Source of the DNA: Psychroflexus longus
GTDB taxonomy: Bacteria; Bacteroidota; Bacteroidia; Flavobacteriales; Flavobacteriaceae
Length of the DNA: 64,000 nucleotides
Direction of reading: 5' to 3'
Assembly: GCF_020164595.1 (NCBI RefSeq)
Contig: NZ_JAIQZE010000003.1
Span: 124,001-188,000, forward strand
The notes under the pieces are model-generated. The model was not told the origin of the DNA. It saw nothing but the letters and a program-made list of their open reading frames with translations, and made no database searches. Position 1 is the first letter of the stretch; each line of letters begins with the position of its first letter. Positions 7,583 through 16,553 of the stretch are shown piece after piece. A program made the position numbers and the translations under genes.

Positions 7583-9559
7583 ATGAACTTTGAAGATCCT
7601 ACTTTATCCAAAGAACAACATATAAATCTATTCAAAAGTATTTTGAAGCCACGACTTATTGAGGAAAAAATGCTTGTGCTTTTAAGACAAGGCAAAATCT
7701 CGAAGTGGTTTTCAGGAATTGGACAAGAGGCGATAGCTGTAGGAGTAACAAAATCTTTGAAATCTGAAGAATACATCCTACCAATGCATAGAAATCTTGG
7801 AGTGTTCACTGAAAGAAAAATTCCTTTGCAACGCCTGTTTTCTCAATGGCAAGGAAAATTAAACGGATTCACTAAGGGTAGAGATCGCAGTTTTCATTTT
7901 GGAACACAGGAGTATAAAATTATTGGAATGATTTCTCATCTCGGCCCACAACTAGGAGTCGCCGACGGTATCGGTCTAGCACATAAATTGAAAAACGAAA
8001 AAGCTGTAACCGCTGTATTTACTGGTGAAGGAGGAACAAGTGAAGGTGATTTTCATGAAGCACTCAATGTCGCTTCAGTATGGGACCTTCCGGTATTGTT
8101 TTGTGTGGAAAATAATGGTTACGGACTTTCTACGCCAACCAGTGAGCAGTTTAAGTGCGAACATATTGCCGATAAAGCCATAGGCTATGGAATGGAGTCT
8201 CACATTATCGATGGTAACAACATCGTAGAGATTTATACTAAAGTGAATGAGATTGCAGAAAGTGTTAGGGAAAATCCCAGACCTATACTTCTTGAATTTA
8301 AAACCTTCAGAAGAAGAGGACACGAGGAAGCTAGCGGAACAAAATATGTTCCAGCTGAACTCATGGAACATTGGGAAAAGTTAGATCCTGTTGATAATTA
8401 TGAATTATTTATCCTGGAATCTGAATTCTTAAATCGCGATGAAATTGATTCCATTAAAGCTGAAATAAAATCAGAAATAGATAGACATCTTAAAATAGCT
8501 AATGAGGAACTCAATGTTGAAGCTGATGAAACTAAAGAATTAAACGATGTTTTTAAAGGTTATAAGTTTAAAACTCAAATACCTTCTTCCAAAAAAACAG
8601 AATTACGCTTTATCGACGCTATTTCTGATGGCTTGAAACAAAGCATGGAAAAACATGAGGATCTAGTCATTATGGGGCAGGATGTAGCTGAGTATGGAGG
8701 AGTTTTTAAAATTACAGACGGATTTGTTGAGAAATTCGGAAAAAAAAGAGTGAGAAATACACCTATATGTGAGTCGGCTATCATAACAACAGCGATGGGG
8801 CTATCTATCAAAGGAATGAAGTCGGTCGTAGAAATGCAGTTTAGTGATTTTGTAAGTTCCGGATTCAATCCTATAGTCAACTACTTAGCCAAAGTGCACT
8901 ATCGTTGGGGACAAAATGCAGATGTAGTGATTCGTATGCCTTGCGGTGCAGGAGTAGGAGCAGGACCTTTTCACAGTCAGACCAACGAAGCCTGGTTTAC
9001 CAAAACTCCTGGCTTAAAAGTCGTCTATCCTTCAACCCCTCAAGAAGCTAAAGGTTTATTGATAGCCTCTATCGAAGATCCAAATCCAGTCTTATTTTTT
9101 GAACATAAAGCTTTATACCGAAGCATAAGAGGAGAGGTTTCCGATGATTATTTTACAATTGAATTGGGGAAAGCCAATTTGATACGTGAAGGTAATGATC
9201 TTACTATCATTACTTATGGTGCGGCAGTTCATTGGGCTACTGAACTACTTGAAAAATATCCTGAAATTTCAGCAGAACTGATTGATTTAAGGACATTGTC
9301 ACCACTGGATGAAGAGGCTATTTTCAACTCTGTCAAGAAAACAGGAAAGGTTATTATCCTTCAGGAGGACTCCATATTTGGAGGGATTGCTTCAGATATT
9401 TCAGCTTTGATCTCCGAAAATTGCTTTGAATATTTAGACGCGCCAATCAAACGTGTGGCAAGTTTACCAACCCCGATTCCTTTCTCCAAAAATCTTGAAG
9501 ATCAATACTTAGGGAAAGTCAAATTTGAGAGTGAATTACTTGCATTAAATAAATATTAA
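7583..9559 (+). CDS. Fused 2-oxo acid dehydrogenase E1 (alpha plus beta)
   Basis: A 658-residue thiamine-diphosphate enzyme in which the E1 alpha chain (about residues 1-310) and E1 beta chain (about 340-658), separate in many bacteria, are one polypeptide. The ThDP/Mg motif begins GEGGTSEGDF at 148 and ends with Asn-Asn at 177-178. The beta half shows MGQDVAEYGGVFKITDGF, TPICESAIITTAMGLS and PNPVLFFEHKALYRS. The substrate is probably branched-chain 2-oxo acids or pyruvate; the beta part resembles branched-chain types used to make primers for iso-fatty acids. No E2 or E3 gene is adjacent, so the rest of the complex is elsewhere. Confidence 0.9.
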   Translation: MNFEDPTLSKEQHINLFKSILKPRLIEEKMLVLLRQGKISKWFSGIGQEAIAVGVTKSLKSEEYILPMHRNLGVFTERKIPLQRLFSQWQGKLNGFTKGRDRSFHFGTQEYKIIGMISHLGPQLGVADGIGLAHKLKNEKAVTAVFTGEGGTSEGDFHEALNVASVWDLPVLFCVENNGYGLSTPTSEQFKCEHIADKAIGYGMESHIIDGNNIVEIYTKVNEIAESVRENPRPILLEFKTFRRRGHEEASGTKYVPAELMEHWEKLDPVDNYELFILESEFLNRDEIDSIKAEIKSEIDRHLKIANEELNVEADETKELNDVFKGYKFKTQIPSSKKTELRFIDAISDGLKQSMEKHEDLVIMGQDVAEYGGVFKITDGFVEKFGKKRVRNTPICESAIITTAMGLSIKGMKSVVEMQFSDFVSSGFNPIVNYLAKVHYRWGQNADVVIRMPCGAGVGAGPFHSQTNEAWFTKTPGLKVVYPSTPQEAKGLLIASIEDPNPVLFFEHKALYRSIRGEVSDDYFTIELGKANLIREGNDLTIITYGAAVHWATELLEKYPEISAELIDLRTLSPLDEEAIFNSVKKTGKVIILQEDSIFGGIASDISALISENCFEYLDAPIKRVASLPTPIPFSKNLEDQYLGKVKFESELLALNKY

Positions 9560-9619
9560 AAAAATCTTAAAACAAAAGTTTCGCCGTATCTTAGATACTG
9601 AATTATAAAATTCAATATT

Positions 9620-9781
9620 ATGATACGATGGATAATCACGTTTCTTATTATTGCTTTAATAGCAGCTGTTTTAGGGTTTGGCGGAATTGCTGAAGGTGCT
9701 GCAGATATTGCAAGAATAATCTTTTACATTTTTATTATCTTTTTTGTTATTTCTTTAATTGGAAAGCTATTCAGACGATAA
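9620..9781 (+). CDS. DUF1328-family small membrane protein (YtjA-like)
   Basis: A 53-residue gene shorter than usual ORF cut-offs. It has two hydrophobic segments (about 4-20 and 31-48) separated by the family motif [15 protein letters not shown], which defines DUF1328 (YtjA). It ends KLFRR followed by TAA. The family is linked to the envelope and stress in other bacteria, but no mechanism is known. A perfect 12-bp terminator hairpin starts 11 bases after the stop, supporting a real monocistronic gene. Confidence 0.85.
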   Translation: MIRWIITFLIIALIAAVLGFGGIAEGAADIARIIFYIFIIFFVISLIGKLFRR

Positions 9782-9792
9782 GAAAAATAATT

Positions 9793-9834
9793 AAATCCGT
9801 AGTTTTGTTAAATCAATAACTACGGATTTTTAAT
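9793..9834 (+). terminator. Strong intrinsic terminator after the DUF1328 gene
   Basis: A perfect 12-bp inverted repeat AAATCCGTAGTT/AACTACGGATTT with a 13-base loop, followed by a T-rich run. It separates the DUF1328 gene from the lipocalin/OmpA pair. Confidence 0.85.
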
Positions 9835-9851
9835 AATTTTAAATACTACTT

Positions 9852-10325
9852 ATGAAATACACACTTACATTGATTGTCGCTTTTCTACTGACTTCCTGTG
9901 GAGCTTCATATCAAGCAAATCAAGTCGAGAAAGAATTTAAAGGCGACTGGATTTTAGAATCAGTTACCTATCCAGATTCTTCTGGTTTGTTTGATGTCGA
10001 ACTTTTCAATGTTGCAGATGCTTCTTGTTTTGATAATTCAACTTGGAAATTTATTCCAAACAATAGTACAGGAAGTTTCATCCTGGATGGAAATGATTGT
10101 ACTAAAACCGAGCAGCAATTTACCTGGTATATTGATAAAGCTACAGCTCAGAACATCAATCCTGAAATGCTATTAAAAGTTATTACAGGACAAAAAGCTA
10201 GAAAAGTCGATATAGGTACAAGGATAAAAATTAAATCTTTGCTAGCGGATCAAATGATTTGGGAACAAAGCGTTATGTTTAATGGTAAGCAAATAAAAAT
10301 ACTAATGACATTTTCAAAATTTTAA
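9852..10325 (+). CDS. Lipocalin-like lipoprotein
   Basis: A 157-residue lipoprotein with a signal peptide and lipobox (LLTSCGAS, Cys16). The mature part opens with FKGDWILESVTYPD, the start of lipocalin-like domains common in Bacteroidota, and continues as an all-beta pattern with STWKFIPNNSTGSFILDG. It is probably anchored to the outer membrane and may bind a hydrophobic ligand; none is known. It precedes the OmpA-family lipoprotein by 2 bases and is cotranscribed with it, as often seen for these two families. Confidence 0.8.
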   Translation: MKYTLTLIVAFLLTSCGASYQANQVEKEFKGDWILESVTYPDSSGLFDVELFNVADASCFDNSTWKFIPNNSTGSFILDGNDCTKTEQQFTWYIDKATAQNINPEMLLKVITGQKARKVDIGTRIKIKSLLADQMIWEQSVMFNGKQIKILMTFSKF

Positions 10326-10327
10326 AC

Positions 10328-11023
10328 ATGAAAAACTTTCAAAGTAAATTTTTAATAATTTTAGTGGCTTTCGCCTTCTTGTTTAGTTCTTGCGAAGCAA
10401 CAAAGAATACAAACAAAACTCAACGTGGTGGTGCTATTGGCGCAGCAAGTGGTGCTGTAATTGGTGGTGTAATTGGAAACAATACTGGTGATGGTGATAA
10501 CTCTGTACTTGGAGCAATTATTGGCGGAGTAGTTGGCGGTGCAGCTGGTGCTTACATCGGAAACCGAATGGATAAACAAGCCAAAGAAATACAGGAAGAG
10601 ATTCCTGGAGCAGAAGTAACAAGAGTAGGCGAAGGAATTAATGTAACTTTTGATGAAAATTCTGGAGTTTATTTTGCGACTAATAAATCTAATATCGAAG
10701 GAAAATCTGAAATTTCATTATTGAAACTTATCAATATTTTTCAGAAGTATCCTAAAACTAATATTATTGTAGAAGGGCACACAGATTCATCAGGTAGTGA
10801 TTCTTACAATATGAATTTATCTAAAGAACGTGCTCAGTCGGTATCTAACTACTTAGCCAGTAATGGAATTGACAGTTCAAGAATTCAAACCAATTGGTTT
10901 GGCGAAGATCAACCAAAATTTAATAATTCAACAGCGGAAGGTCGTTCAAAAAACAGAAGGGTAGAATTGGCCATTGTTGCCAATGAAGAATTAAAAGAAG
11001 AAGCTAAACAAAAGGCTGAATAA
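10328..11023 (+). CDS. OmpA-family lipoprotein with glycine-zipper
   Basis: A 231-residue outer-membrane lipoprotein (lipobox FLFSSCEAT). After the Cys comes a glycine-zipper region (about residues 37-78, GGAIGAASGAVIGGVIGN and a second copy GAIIGGVVGGAAGAYIGN), then an OmpA C-terminal peptidoglycan-binding domain with VEGHTDSSGSDSYNMNLSKE and the RRVELAI end. It would tether the outer membrane to the cell wall. A hairpin terminator follows 22 bases after the stop and ends this unit just before the type III PKS locus. Confidence 0.92.
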   Translation: MKNFQSKFLIILVAFAFLFSSCEATKNTNKTQRGGAIGAASGAVIGGVIGNNTGDGDNSVLGAIIGGVVGGAAGAYIGNRMDKQAKEIQEEIPGAEVTRVGEGINVTFDENSGVYFATNKSNIEGKSEISLLKLINIFQKYPKTNIIVEGHTDSSGSDSYNMNLSKERAQSVSNYLASNGIDSSRIQTNWFGEDQPKFNNSTAEGRSKNRRVELAIVANEELKEEAKQKAE

Positions 11024-11045
11024 ACCTTAAAAAATCAACATGGAC

Positions 11046-11074
11046 AATCCTAATGCTACATTAGGATTTTTTTT
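11046..11074 (+). terminator. Intrinsic terminator after the OmpA-family gene
   Basis: A perfect 10-bp stem AATCCTAATG/CATTAGGATT with loop CTA, followed by an eight-T run. It insulates the polyketide locus from the upstream unit. Confidence 0.9.
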
Positions 11075-11079
11075 ATGCC

Positions 11080-11087
11080 TAAATTTC
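11080..11087 (+). promoter_or_regulatory. Near-consensus -7 box before the polyketide locus
   Basis: TAAATTTC differs from TAnnTTTG only in the last base and lies 4 bases before the ATG at 11092, right after the terminator. If used, the first mRNA of the locus would be leaderless. Weak by sequence alone. Confidence 0.3.
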
Positions 11088-11091
11088 AGCA

Positions 11092-12207
11092 ATGAAAATT
11101 TACGATGTAATTATTATAGGAGGAGGTCTGGCAGGTTTGACTTTAGCTATAGATTTGTCTTCGAGTGGATTTGAAGTCCTACTCATTGAGAAAGACGAAT
11201 ATCCCAAGCACAAAGTATGTGGAGAATATGTTTCCAATGAAGTTTTACCTTATTTGGATCGTCTTGGAATTCACATTAATCAAACTAAGGCAGACCAAAT
11301 TAATAAGTTAACTTTAAGTAACCGAAATGGCAAATCTGTAAATATCGATTTACCTCTAGGTGGCTTTGGAATGTCACGATACGCTTTGGATCATCTACTG
11401 TATGAGAAAGCAAAATCTAATGGTGTCCAGTTCAAGTTTGAAACTGTTATGGGTGTTGAATTTGAAAATGAACAATTTTGTATTACAGCCAACCAGCAAA
11501 ATTATTATTCTGAATTAGCCATTGGTAGTTTCGGAAAGCGATCGACACTGGATAAGAAACTAGACAGAGATTTCATCCATAACAAGACTCCTTGGATTGG
11601 AATTAAAGCGCATTATAAGAATGATGATTTCCCTGAAGGTGAAGTACAACTGCATAATTTTGAAGGCGGGTATTGTGGGCTTTCTAAAACAGAAACAGGT
11701 GCTGTCAATTTTTGCTATTTAGCGCATTACGATAGCTTCAAAAAGGAAGGTTCTGTTGAAAATTTCAATCAAAATGTTTTAACCAAAAATCCCAAACTGA
11801 AATCATTTCTAATGAATTCTGAAATGCTTTTTGATAAGCATTTAGCGATTTCACAGGTGTCCTTTCAAAATAAAAATGCTGTAGAAAATCACATGTTGAT
11901 GTCTGGAGATTCTGCAGGACTCATTCATCCACTTTGTGGTAATGGCATGGCTATGGCCATACATTCAGCTAAACTACTTTCAGTAGAAATTAAAAATTAC
12001 AAAATTCATAAGAATAGAAATCAGTTGGAAGAAAATTATACGTCAATTTGGAAACAGACTTTTCGCAAAAGACTTATTTTTGGATCGGTATTTCAAAAGA
12101 TACTTTTACAACCCAAACTAACCAATTTAGGGATGTCATTAGTTTCAAAATCTCCATTTTTACTAAAGAAAATGATTCAGCAAACCCACGGTAAACCTAT
12201 TTCATGA
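11092..12207 (+). CDS. FAD-dependent oxidoreductase/monooxygenase of the type III PKS locus
   Basis: A 371-residue flavoprotein of the geranylgeranyl-reductase/aromatic-hydroxylase group. It has an N-terminal FAD Rossmann motif (IIGGGLAGLTLAID, Gly10/12/15), the group's KVCGEYV at 41-47, and the second FAD motif GDSAGLIHPLCGNGMAMA from 272. In the Streptomyces srs operon a flavoprotein hydroxylates the alkylresorcinol made by the type III PKS; the same role is inferred here. A reductase acting on an unsaturated chain is the alternative. Its last four bases (ATGA) overlap the methyltransferase start, so the two are coupled. Confidence 0.85.
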   Translation: MKIYDVIIIGGGLAGLTLAIDLSSSGFEVLLIEKDEYPKHKVCGEYVSNEVLPYLDRLGIHINQTKADQINKLTLSNRNGKSVNIDLPLGGFGMSRYALDHLLYEKAKSNGVQFKFETVMGVEFENEQFCITANQQNYYSELAIGSFGKRSTLDKKLDRDFIHNKTPWIGIKAHYKNDDFPEGEVQLHNFEGGYCGLSKTETGAVNFCYLAHYDSFKKEGSVENFNQNVLTKNPKLKSFLMNSEMLFDKHLAISQVSFQNKNAVENHMLMSGDSAGLIHPLCGNGMAMAIHSAKLLSVEIKNYKIHKNRNQLEENYTSIWKQTFRKRLIFGSVFQKILLQPKLTNLGMSLVSKSPFLLKKMIQQTHGKPIS

Positions 12208-12914
12208 AGCACATTTCTACAAAAAAACGAAGTCGCGAAGATGAAATTATGGATGAGTTTGACTTTAAGGGAGAAGAGCTAAAAAAAGTGCTTCGAACCA
12301 TTGATAACATTAACACCAAGCTTGGCGGGCATCGTGTGACCAGAAAAGGGATTCAGGAATTACTAGTAAACAACTCTAAGAAACATCTGGTCATTGCAGA
12401 CTTGGGTTGTGGAAGCGGTGATGCCTTAAGGCAAATCTCCAAATGGGCGAAAAATCGAGGCATCAACGTTCAACTCATAGGTATAGATGCCAATCCTCAT
12501 ACGATCGAAATTGCCAGAGAATGGTCGAGAGATTATAAGAATATTTCATACCGAGTCATTGATGTCTTTAGTGAAGATTTTGAGGACTTTGAAGCCGATA
12601 TCATAACGTGTTGTCTTACTCTTCATCATTTTGACGATCAATCCATAGCAAAACTTTTACCGATTCTTTCGGAAAAAGCAAGTCTGGGATTGGTTATTAA
12701 TGATTTGCATCGACATAAATTAGCTTATCAATTATTCAAGCTATATTGTTCAGTCTTTGTAAATTCAGACATTGCAAGAAAAGATGGATTGACTTCAATT
12801 CTCAGAGGATTCAAGTCAGAAGATCTTGATAATTTCGCCAAACAACTAAATTTAAAGCACCACATAACATGGTATTGGGCTTTTCGATACCAGTGGATCA
12901 TATATAGCTCATGA
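12204..12914 (+). CDS. SAM-dependent methyltransferase of the type III PKS locus
   Basis: Class I methyltransferase of 236 residues. The SAM site IADLGCGSGDALRQ is at about residues 65-78 (DLGCGSG 66-72), followed by the acidic strand-2 end GIDANP and the post-IV region CCLTLHHFDD. The probable target is a hydroxyl or ring carbon of the polyketide product, by analogy with SrsB. It overlaps both neighbours by ATGA 4-base junctions, which ties flavoprotein, methyltransferase and PKS into one translationally coupled trio. Confidence 0.85.
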   Translation: MKHISTKKRSREDEIMDEFDFKGEELKKVLRTIDNINTKLGGHRVTRKGIQELLVNNSKKHLVIADLGCGSGDALRQISKWAKNRGINVQLIGIDANPHTIEIAREWSRDYKNISYRVIDVFSEDFEDFEADIITCCLTLHHFDDQSIAKLLPILSEKASLGLVINDLHRHKLAYQLFKLYCSVFVNSDIARKDGLTSILRGFKSEDLDNFAKQLNLKHHITWYWAFRYQWIIYSS

Positions 12915-13963
12915 GTGTAAAAATAGAAACAGTAGCGACAGAAACACCTCAATACTACAAAGAAACCAAAGATATTATTCCTTTTGTTGAGATGTGGCTT
13001 GCTGATGAAGATGAAAGGTTCCGAAGGAAAGTAATCAAAATTTATGAAGGCGCTCAAGTCGATAAGCGGTATTCCATCATGGATCCTGAAGAGGTGTTTG
13101 AAGCCACCTCTTTTGAAGATAAAAACCGAATCTATACACGGGAAGCCAAAATCTTGGGCAAAAAAGTGTTAGAAAAAGCATTAGATCAGGCGGGATGGTC
13201 ACCACAAAGTTTGGACTACATTATCACTGTAAGTTGCACCGGTATTATGATTCCATCATTAGATGCTTTTCTTATCAACGATTTGGATTTGAGACAAGAT
13301 ATCATAAGACTTCCAGTGACCGAAATGGGCTGCGCAGCGGGGATTTCAGGGATGATTTACGCCAAGCAGTTTTTACAGGCCAATCCTGACAAAAGAGCGG
13401 CGATAGTTTCATTTGAAGCGCCAACTGCTACCTTTCAGCTCAGTGATAAGTCAATGGCCAATATGGTGAGTTCTGCCATTTTTGGAGACGGATCTGCATG
13501 TGTGTTGATGAGTTCTGAAGAGACATGCACGGGTCCGAAAATTCTTTGGGAATCTATGTATCATTTTTACAATGACACGCACATGATGGGTTTTGACTTG
13601 ACCAATTCTGGTCTTAAAATGGTACTCGATATAGACGTTCCTGAGAAAATAAGTAGCCATTTTCCAGCAATCATCCATCCATTTTTAAAAGATAATAACA
13701 CCAGCATAGAAGATATCAATCACCTTATTTTTCATCCTGGAGGCAAAAAAATCATCAATACTGTGGAAGCTCTTTTTGGAGCGATGGGCAAAAATATTGA
13801 CGATACTAAAGAAGTATTAAGACTATTTGGAAATATGAGCAGCGCTACAGTACTCTATGTATTGGAACGCATGCTTCAAAAAGATATCAAAAAAGGAGAA
13901 AAAGGCTTGATGCTAAGTTTTGGACCTGGCTTTTCAGCACAACGCATTCTTTTGGAATGGTAG
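12911..13963 (+). CDS. Type III polyketide synthase (chalcone/stilbene synthase superfamily)
   Basis: A 350-residue homodimeric-type condensing enzyme that extends an acyl starter with malonyl-CoA and cyclises it. The full catalytic triad is visible: Cys141 in VTEMGCAAGI, His275 in LIFHPGGKK and Asn308 in LFGNMSSATVLYVLE. The cyclisation-loop signature appears as SFGPGFSAQ near the end. The substrate is not readable, but bacterial relatives with methyltransferase and flavoprotein partners make alkylresorcinols or alkylpyrones from fatty acyl starters. A 78-base gap follows before the FabL-like gene, so the downstream genes could be a second transcript. Confidence 0.93.
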   Translation: MSVKIETVATETPQYYKETKDIIPFVEMWLADEDERFRRKVIKIYEGAQVDKRYSIMDPEEVFEATSFEDKNRIYTREAKILGKKVLEKALDQAGWSPQSLDYIITVSCTGIMIPSLDAFLINDLDLRQDIIRLPVTEMGCAAGISGMIYAKQFLQANPDKRAAIVSFEAPTATFQLSDKSMANMVSSAIFGDGSACVLMSSEETCTGPKILWESMYHFYNDTHMMGFDLTNSGLKMVLDIDVPEKISSHFPAIIHPFLKDNNTSIEDINHLIFHPGGKKIINTVEALFGAMGKNIDDTKEVLRLFGNMSSATVLYVLERMLQKDIKKGEKGLMLSFGPGFSAQRILLEW

Positions 13964-14041
13964 TTTGCACATAAAAGTCCGTTTATTTTCTACTGAATTT
14001 GATTCAAGTAGTAAGATTTAATTTTTAAAGACATTCAGCTT

Positions 14042-14824
14042 ATGACCAACCAATCACTTAAACATTTCGCTTTAGTTCTAGGAGGAAGCCAGGGTTTAGG
14101 ATATGCTTCAGCATTGAAGTTGGCTCAAAACGGTTGGAATTTACTCATCATCCATAGAGATAGAAGAAGTGATCTACCTGACATTGAAGCTAGATTTGAT
14201 TTTATTAGGCGATGTGGAGTCGATCTAAAAACATTTAATCTGGACGCCACAAATTCAGAAAAAAGAAAAGAATTTATTGATCAACTTCCAGAATTATTAG
14301 GCGAATCTGGAAAAATTAAACTTCTGCTTCATAGCATTGCTAAAGGAAACCTGAAAGCCATGACCGGAGACTCCCCACTCAATCAAACGGACTTGCAAAT
14401 CACCGCTAACGCGATGGCCTACAGTTTTTATGACTGGTCTAAGGATATTGTGGAAGCAGGTTTCTTAGCAAAACAGACCAAACTTTTAGCCTTTACCAGC
14501 GAAGGAAATCAACGGGTTTGGAAACATTATGCTGCCGTTTCTGTGGCCAAAACAAGCCTTGAAACCCTAATGAAATATATGGCAAAAGAATTTGCTGAGT
14601 ATGGTATTACTGCGAACTGTATTCAGGCTGGGATGGTAGAAACCCAATCTTTCCAGATGATTCCGGGTCATGAACAATTGAAAGAAGCTGCTGTAAAGCG
14701 AAACCCTTTTCAGCGACTAACTCAGCCAGAAGATATTGCCAATGTGGTTTATTTATTAAGTTTAGAAGAATCCAATTGGATCAATGGCTCTGTCATCAAA
14801 GCCGATGGTGGAGAAAGTTTATAA
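14042..14824 (+). CDS. FabL-like enoyl-ACP reductase (SDR with YxxxxxxK)
   Basis: An SDR-fold protein of 260 residues. The cofactor loop is LGGSQGLGYASA at 14-25 and the conserved LLLHSIAKG is at 94-102. The catalytic pair is Tyr163 and Lys170, six residues apart (HYAAVSVAK), the spacing of enoyl-ACP reductases FabI/FabL rather than the YxxxK of ketoreductases. The C-terminal half (MAKEFAEYGITANCIQAG, then NGSVIKADGGESL) matches FabL-type layout. It would reduce enoyl-ACP with NAD(P)H. It lies 11 bases before the dehydratase start. Confidence 0.8.
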   Translation: MTNQSLKHFALVLGGSQGLGYASALKLAQNGWNLLIIHRDRRSDLPDIEARFDFIRRCGVDLKTFNLDATNSEKRKEFIDQLPELLGESGKIKLLLHSIAKGNLKAMTGDSPLNQTDLQITANAMAYSFYDWSKDIVEAGFLAKQTKLLAFTSEGNQRVWKHYAAVSVAKTSLETLMKYMAKEFAEYGITANCIQAGMVETQSFQMIPGHEQLKEAAVKRNPFQRLTQPEDIANVVYLLSLEESNWINGSVIKADGGESL

Positions 14825-14835
14825 GTTATCAACGC

Positions 14836-15276
14836 ATGAAATCATCCAAAATCATTTCGAAATTACCCTATCAGGAGCCTTTTCTTTATGTAAAAAGCAT
14901 TGATGAAGTTTCCGAGGACTCTATAAAAGGAAGTTATACCTTCAAAGCTTCGTCCTGGTTCTATAAAGGACATTTCAAAAATAATCCCATTACGCCAGGA
15001 GTAATTTTGACTGAATGTGCCGCTCAAATTGGTTTGGCAAGTTTTGGGTTTTACCTTTTATCTCAACAAAGAGATATTGATCTTGAGCAAGTGAAATTGG
15101 CCATGACGTCTACCAATGTTGAATTTTTAAAACCAGTTTTACCTGGAGATAAAGTGGTGGTAGAAGCAGAAAAAATATATTTTAGATTTAATAAATTGAA
15201 AGTCTCCGTCAAGATGTTTGATGTGTCTGGAAACCTAGTACTTCGCGGAGAGCTGGCCGGAGTTATTTTACCTTAG
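14836..15276 (+). CDS. FabZ-like 3-hydroxyacyl-ACP dehydratase (hot-dog fold)
   Basis: A 146-residue hot-dog protein. The active-site motif GHFKNNPITPGVILTE puts His46 and Glu60 at the FabZ spacing, so dehydratase chemistry is plausible; isomerase or thioesterase use is possible. I chose ATG 14836 because an earlier in-frame ATG at 14776 adds 20 residues that overlap the reductase gene and look unlike the family (rich in W, R and H). The KS gene follows after 2 bases. Confidence 0.87.
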   Translation: MKSSKIISKLPYQEPFLYVKSIDEVSEDSIKGSYTFKASSWFYKGHFKNNPITPGVILTECAAQIGLASFGFYLLSQQRDIDLEQVKLAMTSTNVEFLKPVLPGDKVVVEAEKIYFRFNKLKVSVKMFDVSGNLVLRGELAGVILP

Positions 15277-15278
15277 CT

Positions 15279-16553
15279 ATGGAAAAAAGAAGAGTCGTTA
15301 TCACCGGAATGGGAATCGTTGCTCCTAACGCTACTGGTCTTTCTCAGTTTGAGCAAGCTATAAAAGCAGGTAAAAGCGGGATTGAATTTCACCAGCAACT
15401 AAAAGATTTAAATTTTAGTTGTCAGATTGGTGGTATGCCAAAAGTCACTCAGGAAGTTTTGGACAACAACTTCACAGCTTTAGAACAACGCGGTCTTTTG
15501 GCGTCGGGATTAATTTATGGAGGAATTGCTGGTCAGGAAGCCTGGAAAGATGCTCAACTGGAAATTGGGGATGAACTCGATACAGATACAGGAATCATTT
15601 TCGGGACAGGTGTTCTTGGCGTTGAGAAATTGAGAGAAGCCTTCCATAAAATCGATGACAAGCAAGTTAGAAGATTGGGGAGTACTAGCGTTTTACAAAC
15701 GATGGCGAGTGGAATCAGTGCCTTTTTATGCGGAAAACTGGGCTGTGGGAATCAGGTGACTTCCAACTCCTCGGCCTGTACAACAGGAACTGAAGCTTTA
15801 TTGATGGGTCATGAACGCATCCAATACGGCAAAGCTAAGCGCATGCTGGTAGGAAGTTGCAGTGACTCCGGACCTTATGTCTGGGGTGGTTTTGATGCCT
15901 TAAGAATTTTACCTTATCAATATAATGATACTCCAGAATTGGCGTCTCAGCCCATGTCGGAGTCAGCTTCAGGCTTTGTGCCTTCAAGTGGGGCAGGGGC
16001 ATTAATGTTGGAAAGTTTGGAATCTGCTTTAGAAAGAGGCGCAAACATTTATGCCGAAGTTTTAGGCGGACATGTCAATTCAGGTGGTCAGCGAGAACAA
16101 GGAAGTATGACGGCTCCCAACTCCACGGCGGTTAAAAGCTGTATATCGCAAGCATTAATAGATGCAGAAGTAAATTCAGAAGAAATTGACCTTATTAACG
16201 GACATTTGACTGCGACAGCTATGGATGCCACTGAAATTAAGAATTGGTCGCAGGCTTTAAGGCTTTCAGGAAAAGAATTCCCATATATCAATTCACTAAA
16301 AAGCCATGTTGGTCATGCTTTGGCGGCGGCCGGTAGTCTTGAACTGGTGAGTTCTGTATTGGAAATTAAAAATGGATTTATGTTTCCAAATCTAAATTGT
16401 GAAACGATTCATCCTGATATTGTGAAACTAATCGATGAAGAAAAAATTCCAAGAGAACTTATTGAAAAAAAGATAAATCTATTAGCAAAAGCTAGTTTTG
16501 GATTCGGGGATGTCAACGCCTGTGTCATTTTAAAATCGTATACAAATGAATAA
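15279..16553 (+). CDS. Beta-ketoacyl-ACP synthase (FabF-like)
   Basis: A 424-residue elongating ketosynthase. Active-site residues are all visible: Cys167 in SNSSACTTGTEA, His309 in INGHLTATAMDATE, and Lys341/His346 in SLKSHVGHALAAAG. The KS N-terminal signature RRVVITGMGIVAPNATG is present. The usual HGTGT around the first His is HLTAT, a mild departure that may change the acyl preference. It would extend acyl chains on the locus-encoded ACP. It overlaps the next small gene by 8 bases, so that gene belongs to the same operon. Confidence 0.92.
   Translation: MEKRRVVITGMGIVAPNATGLSQFEQAIKAGKSGIEFHQQLKDLNFSCQIGGMPKVTQEVLDNNFTALEQRGLLASGLIYGGIAGQEAWKDAQLEIGDELDTDTGIIFGTGVLGVEKLREAFHKIDDKQVRRLGSTSVLQTMASGISAFLCGKLGCGNQVTSNSSACTTGTEALLMGHERIQYGKAKRMLVGSCSDSGPYVWGGFDALRILPYQYNDTPELASQPMSESASGFVPSSGAGALMLESLESALERGANIYAEVLGGHVNSGGQREQGSMTAPNSTAVKSCISQALIDAEVNSEEIDLINGHLTATAMDATEIKNWSQALRLSGKEFPYINSLKSHVGHALAAAGSLELVSSVLEIKNGFMFPNLNCETIHPDIVKLIDEEKIPRELIEKKINLLAKASFGFGDVNACVILKSYTNE

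Noticed and set aside
10361-10579. Minus-strand open frame under the OmpA-family lipoprotein
   Set aside because: Mirror of the glycine-zipper repeats; Ser/Thr/Asn-rich with no family pattern.
12728-13057. Minus-strand 109-codon frame across the methyltransferase/PKS junction
   Set aside because: Overlaps two well-supported coupled genes and shows no domain.
14776-14835. Longer start for the FabZ-like gene
   Set aside because: It adds 20 residues of reductase-overlapping sequence with no match to the family; ATG 14836 gives a normal N terminus.
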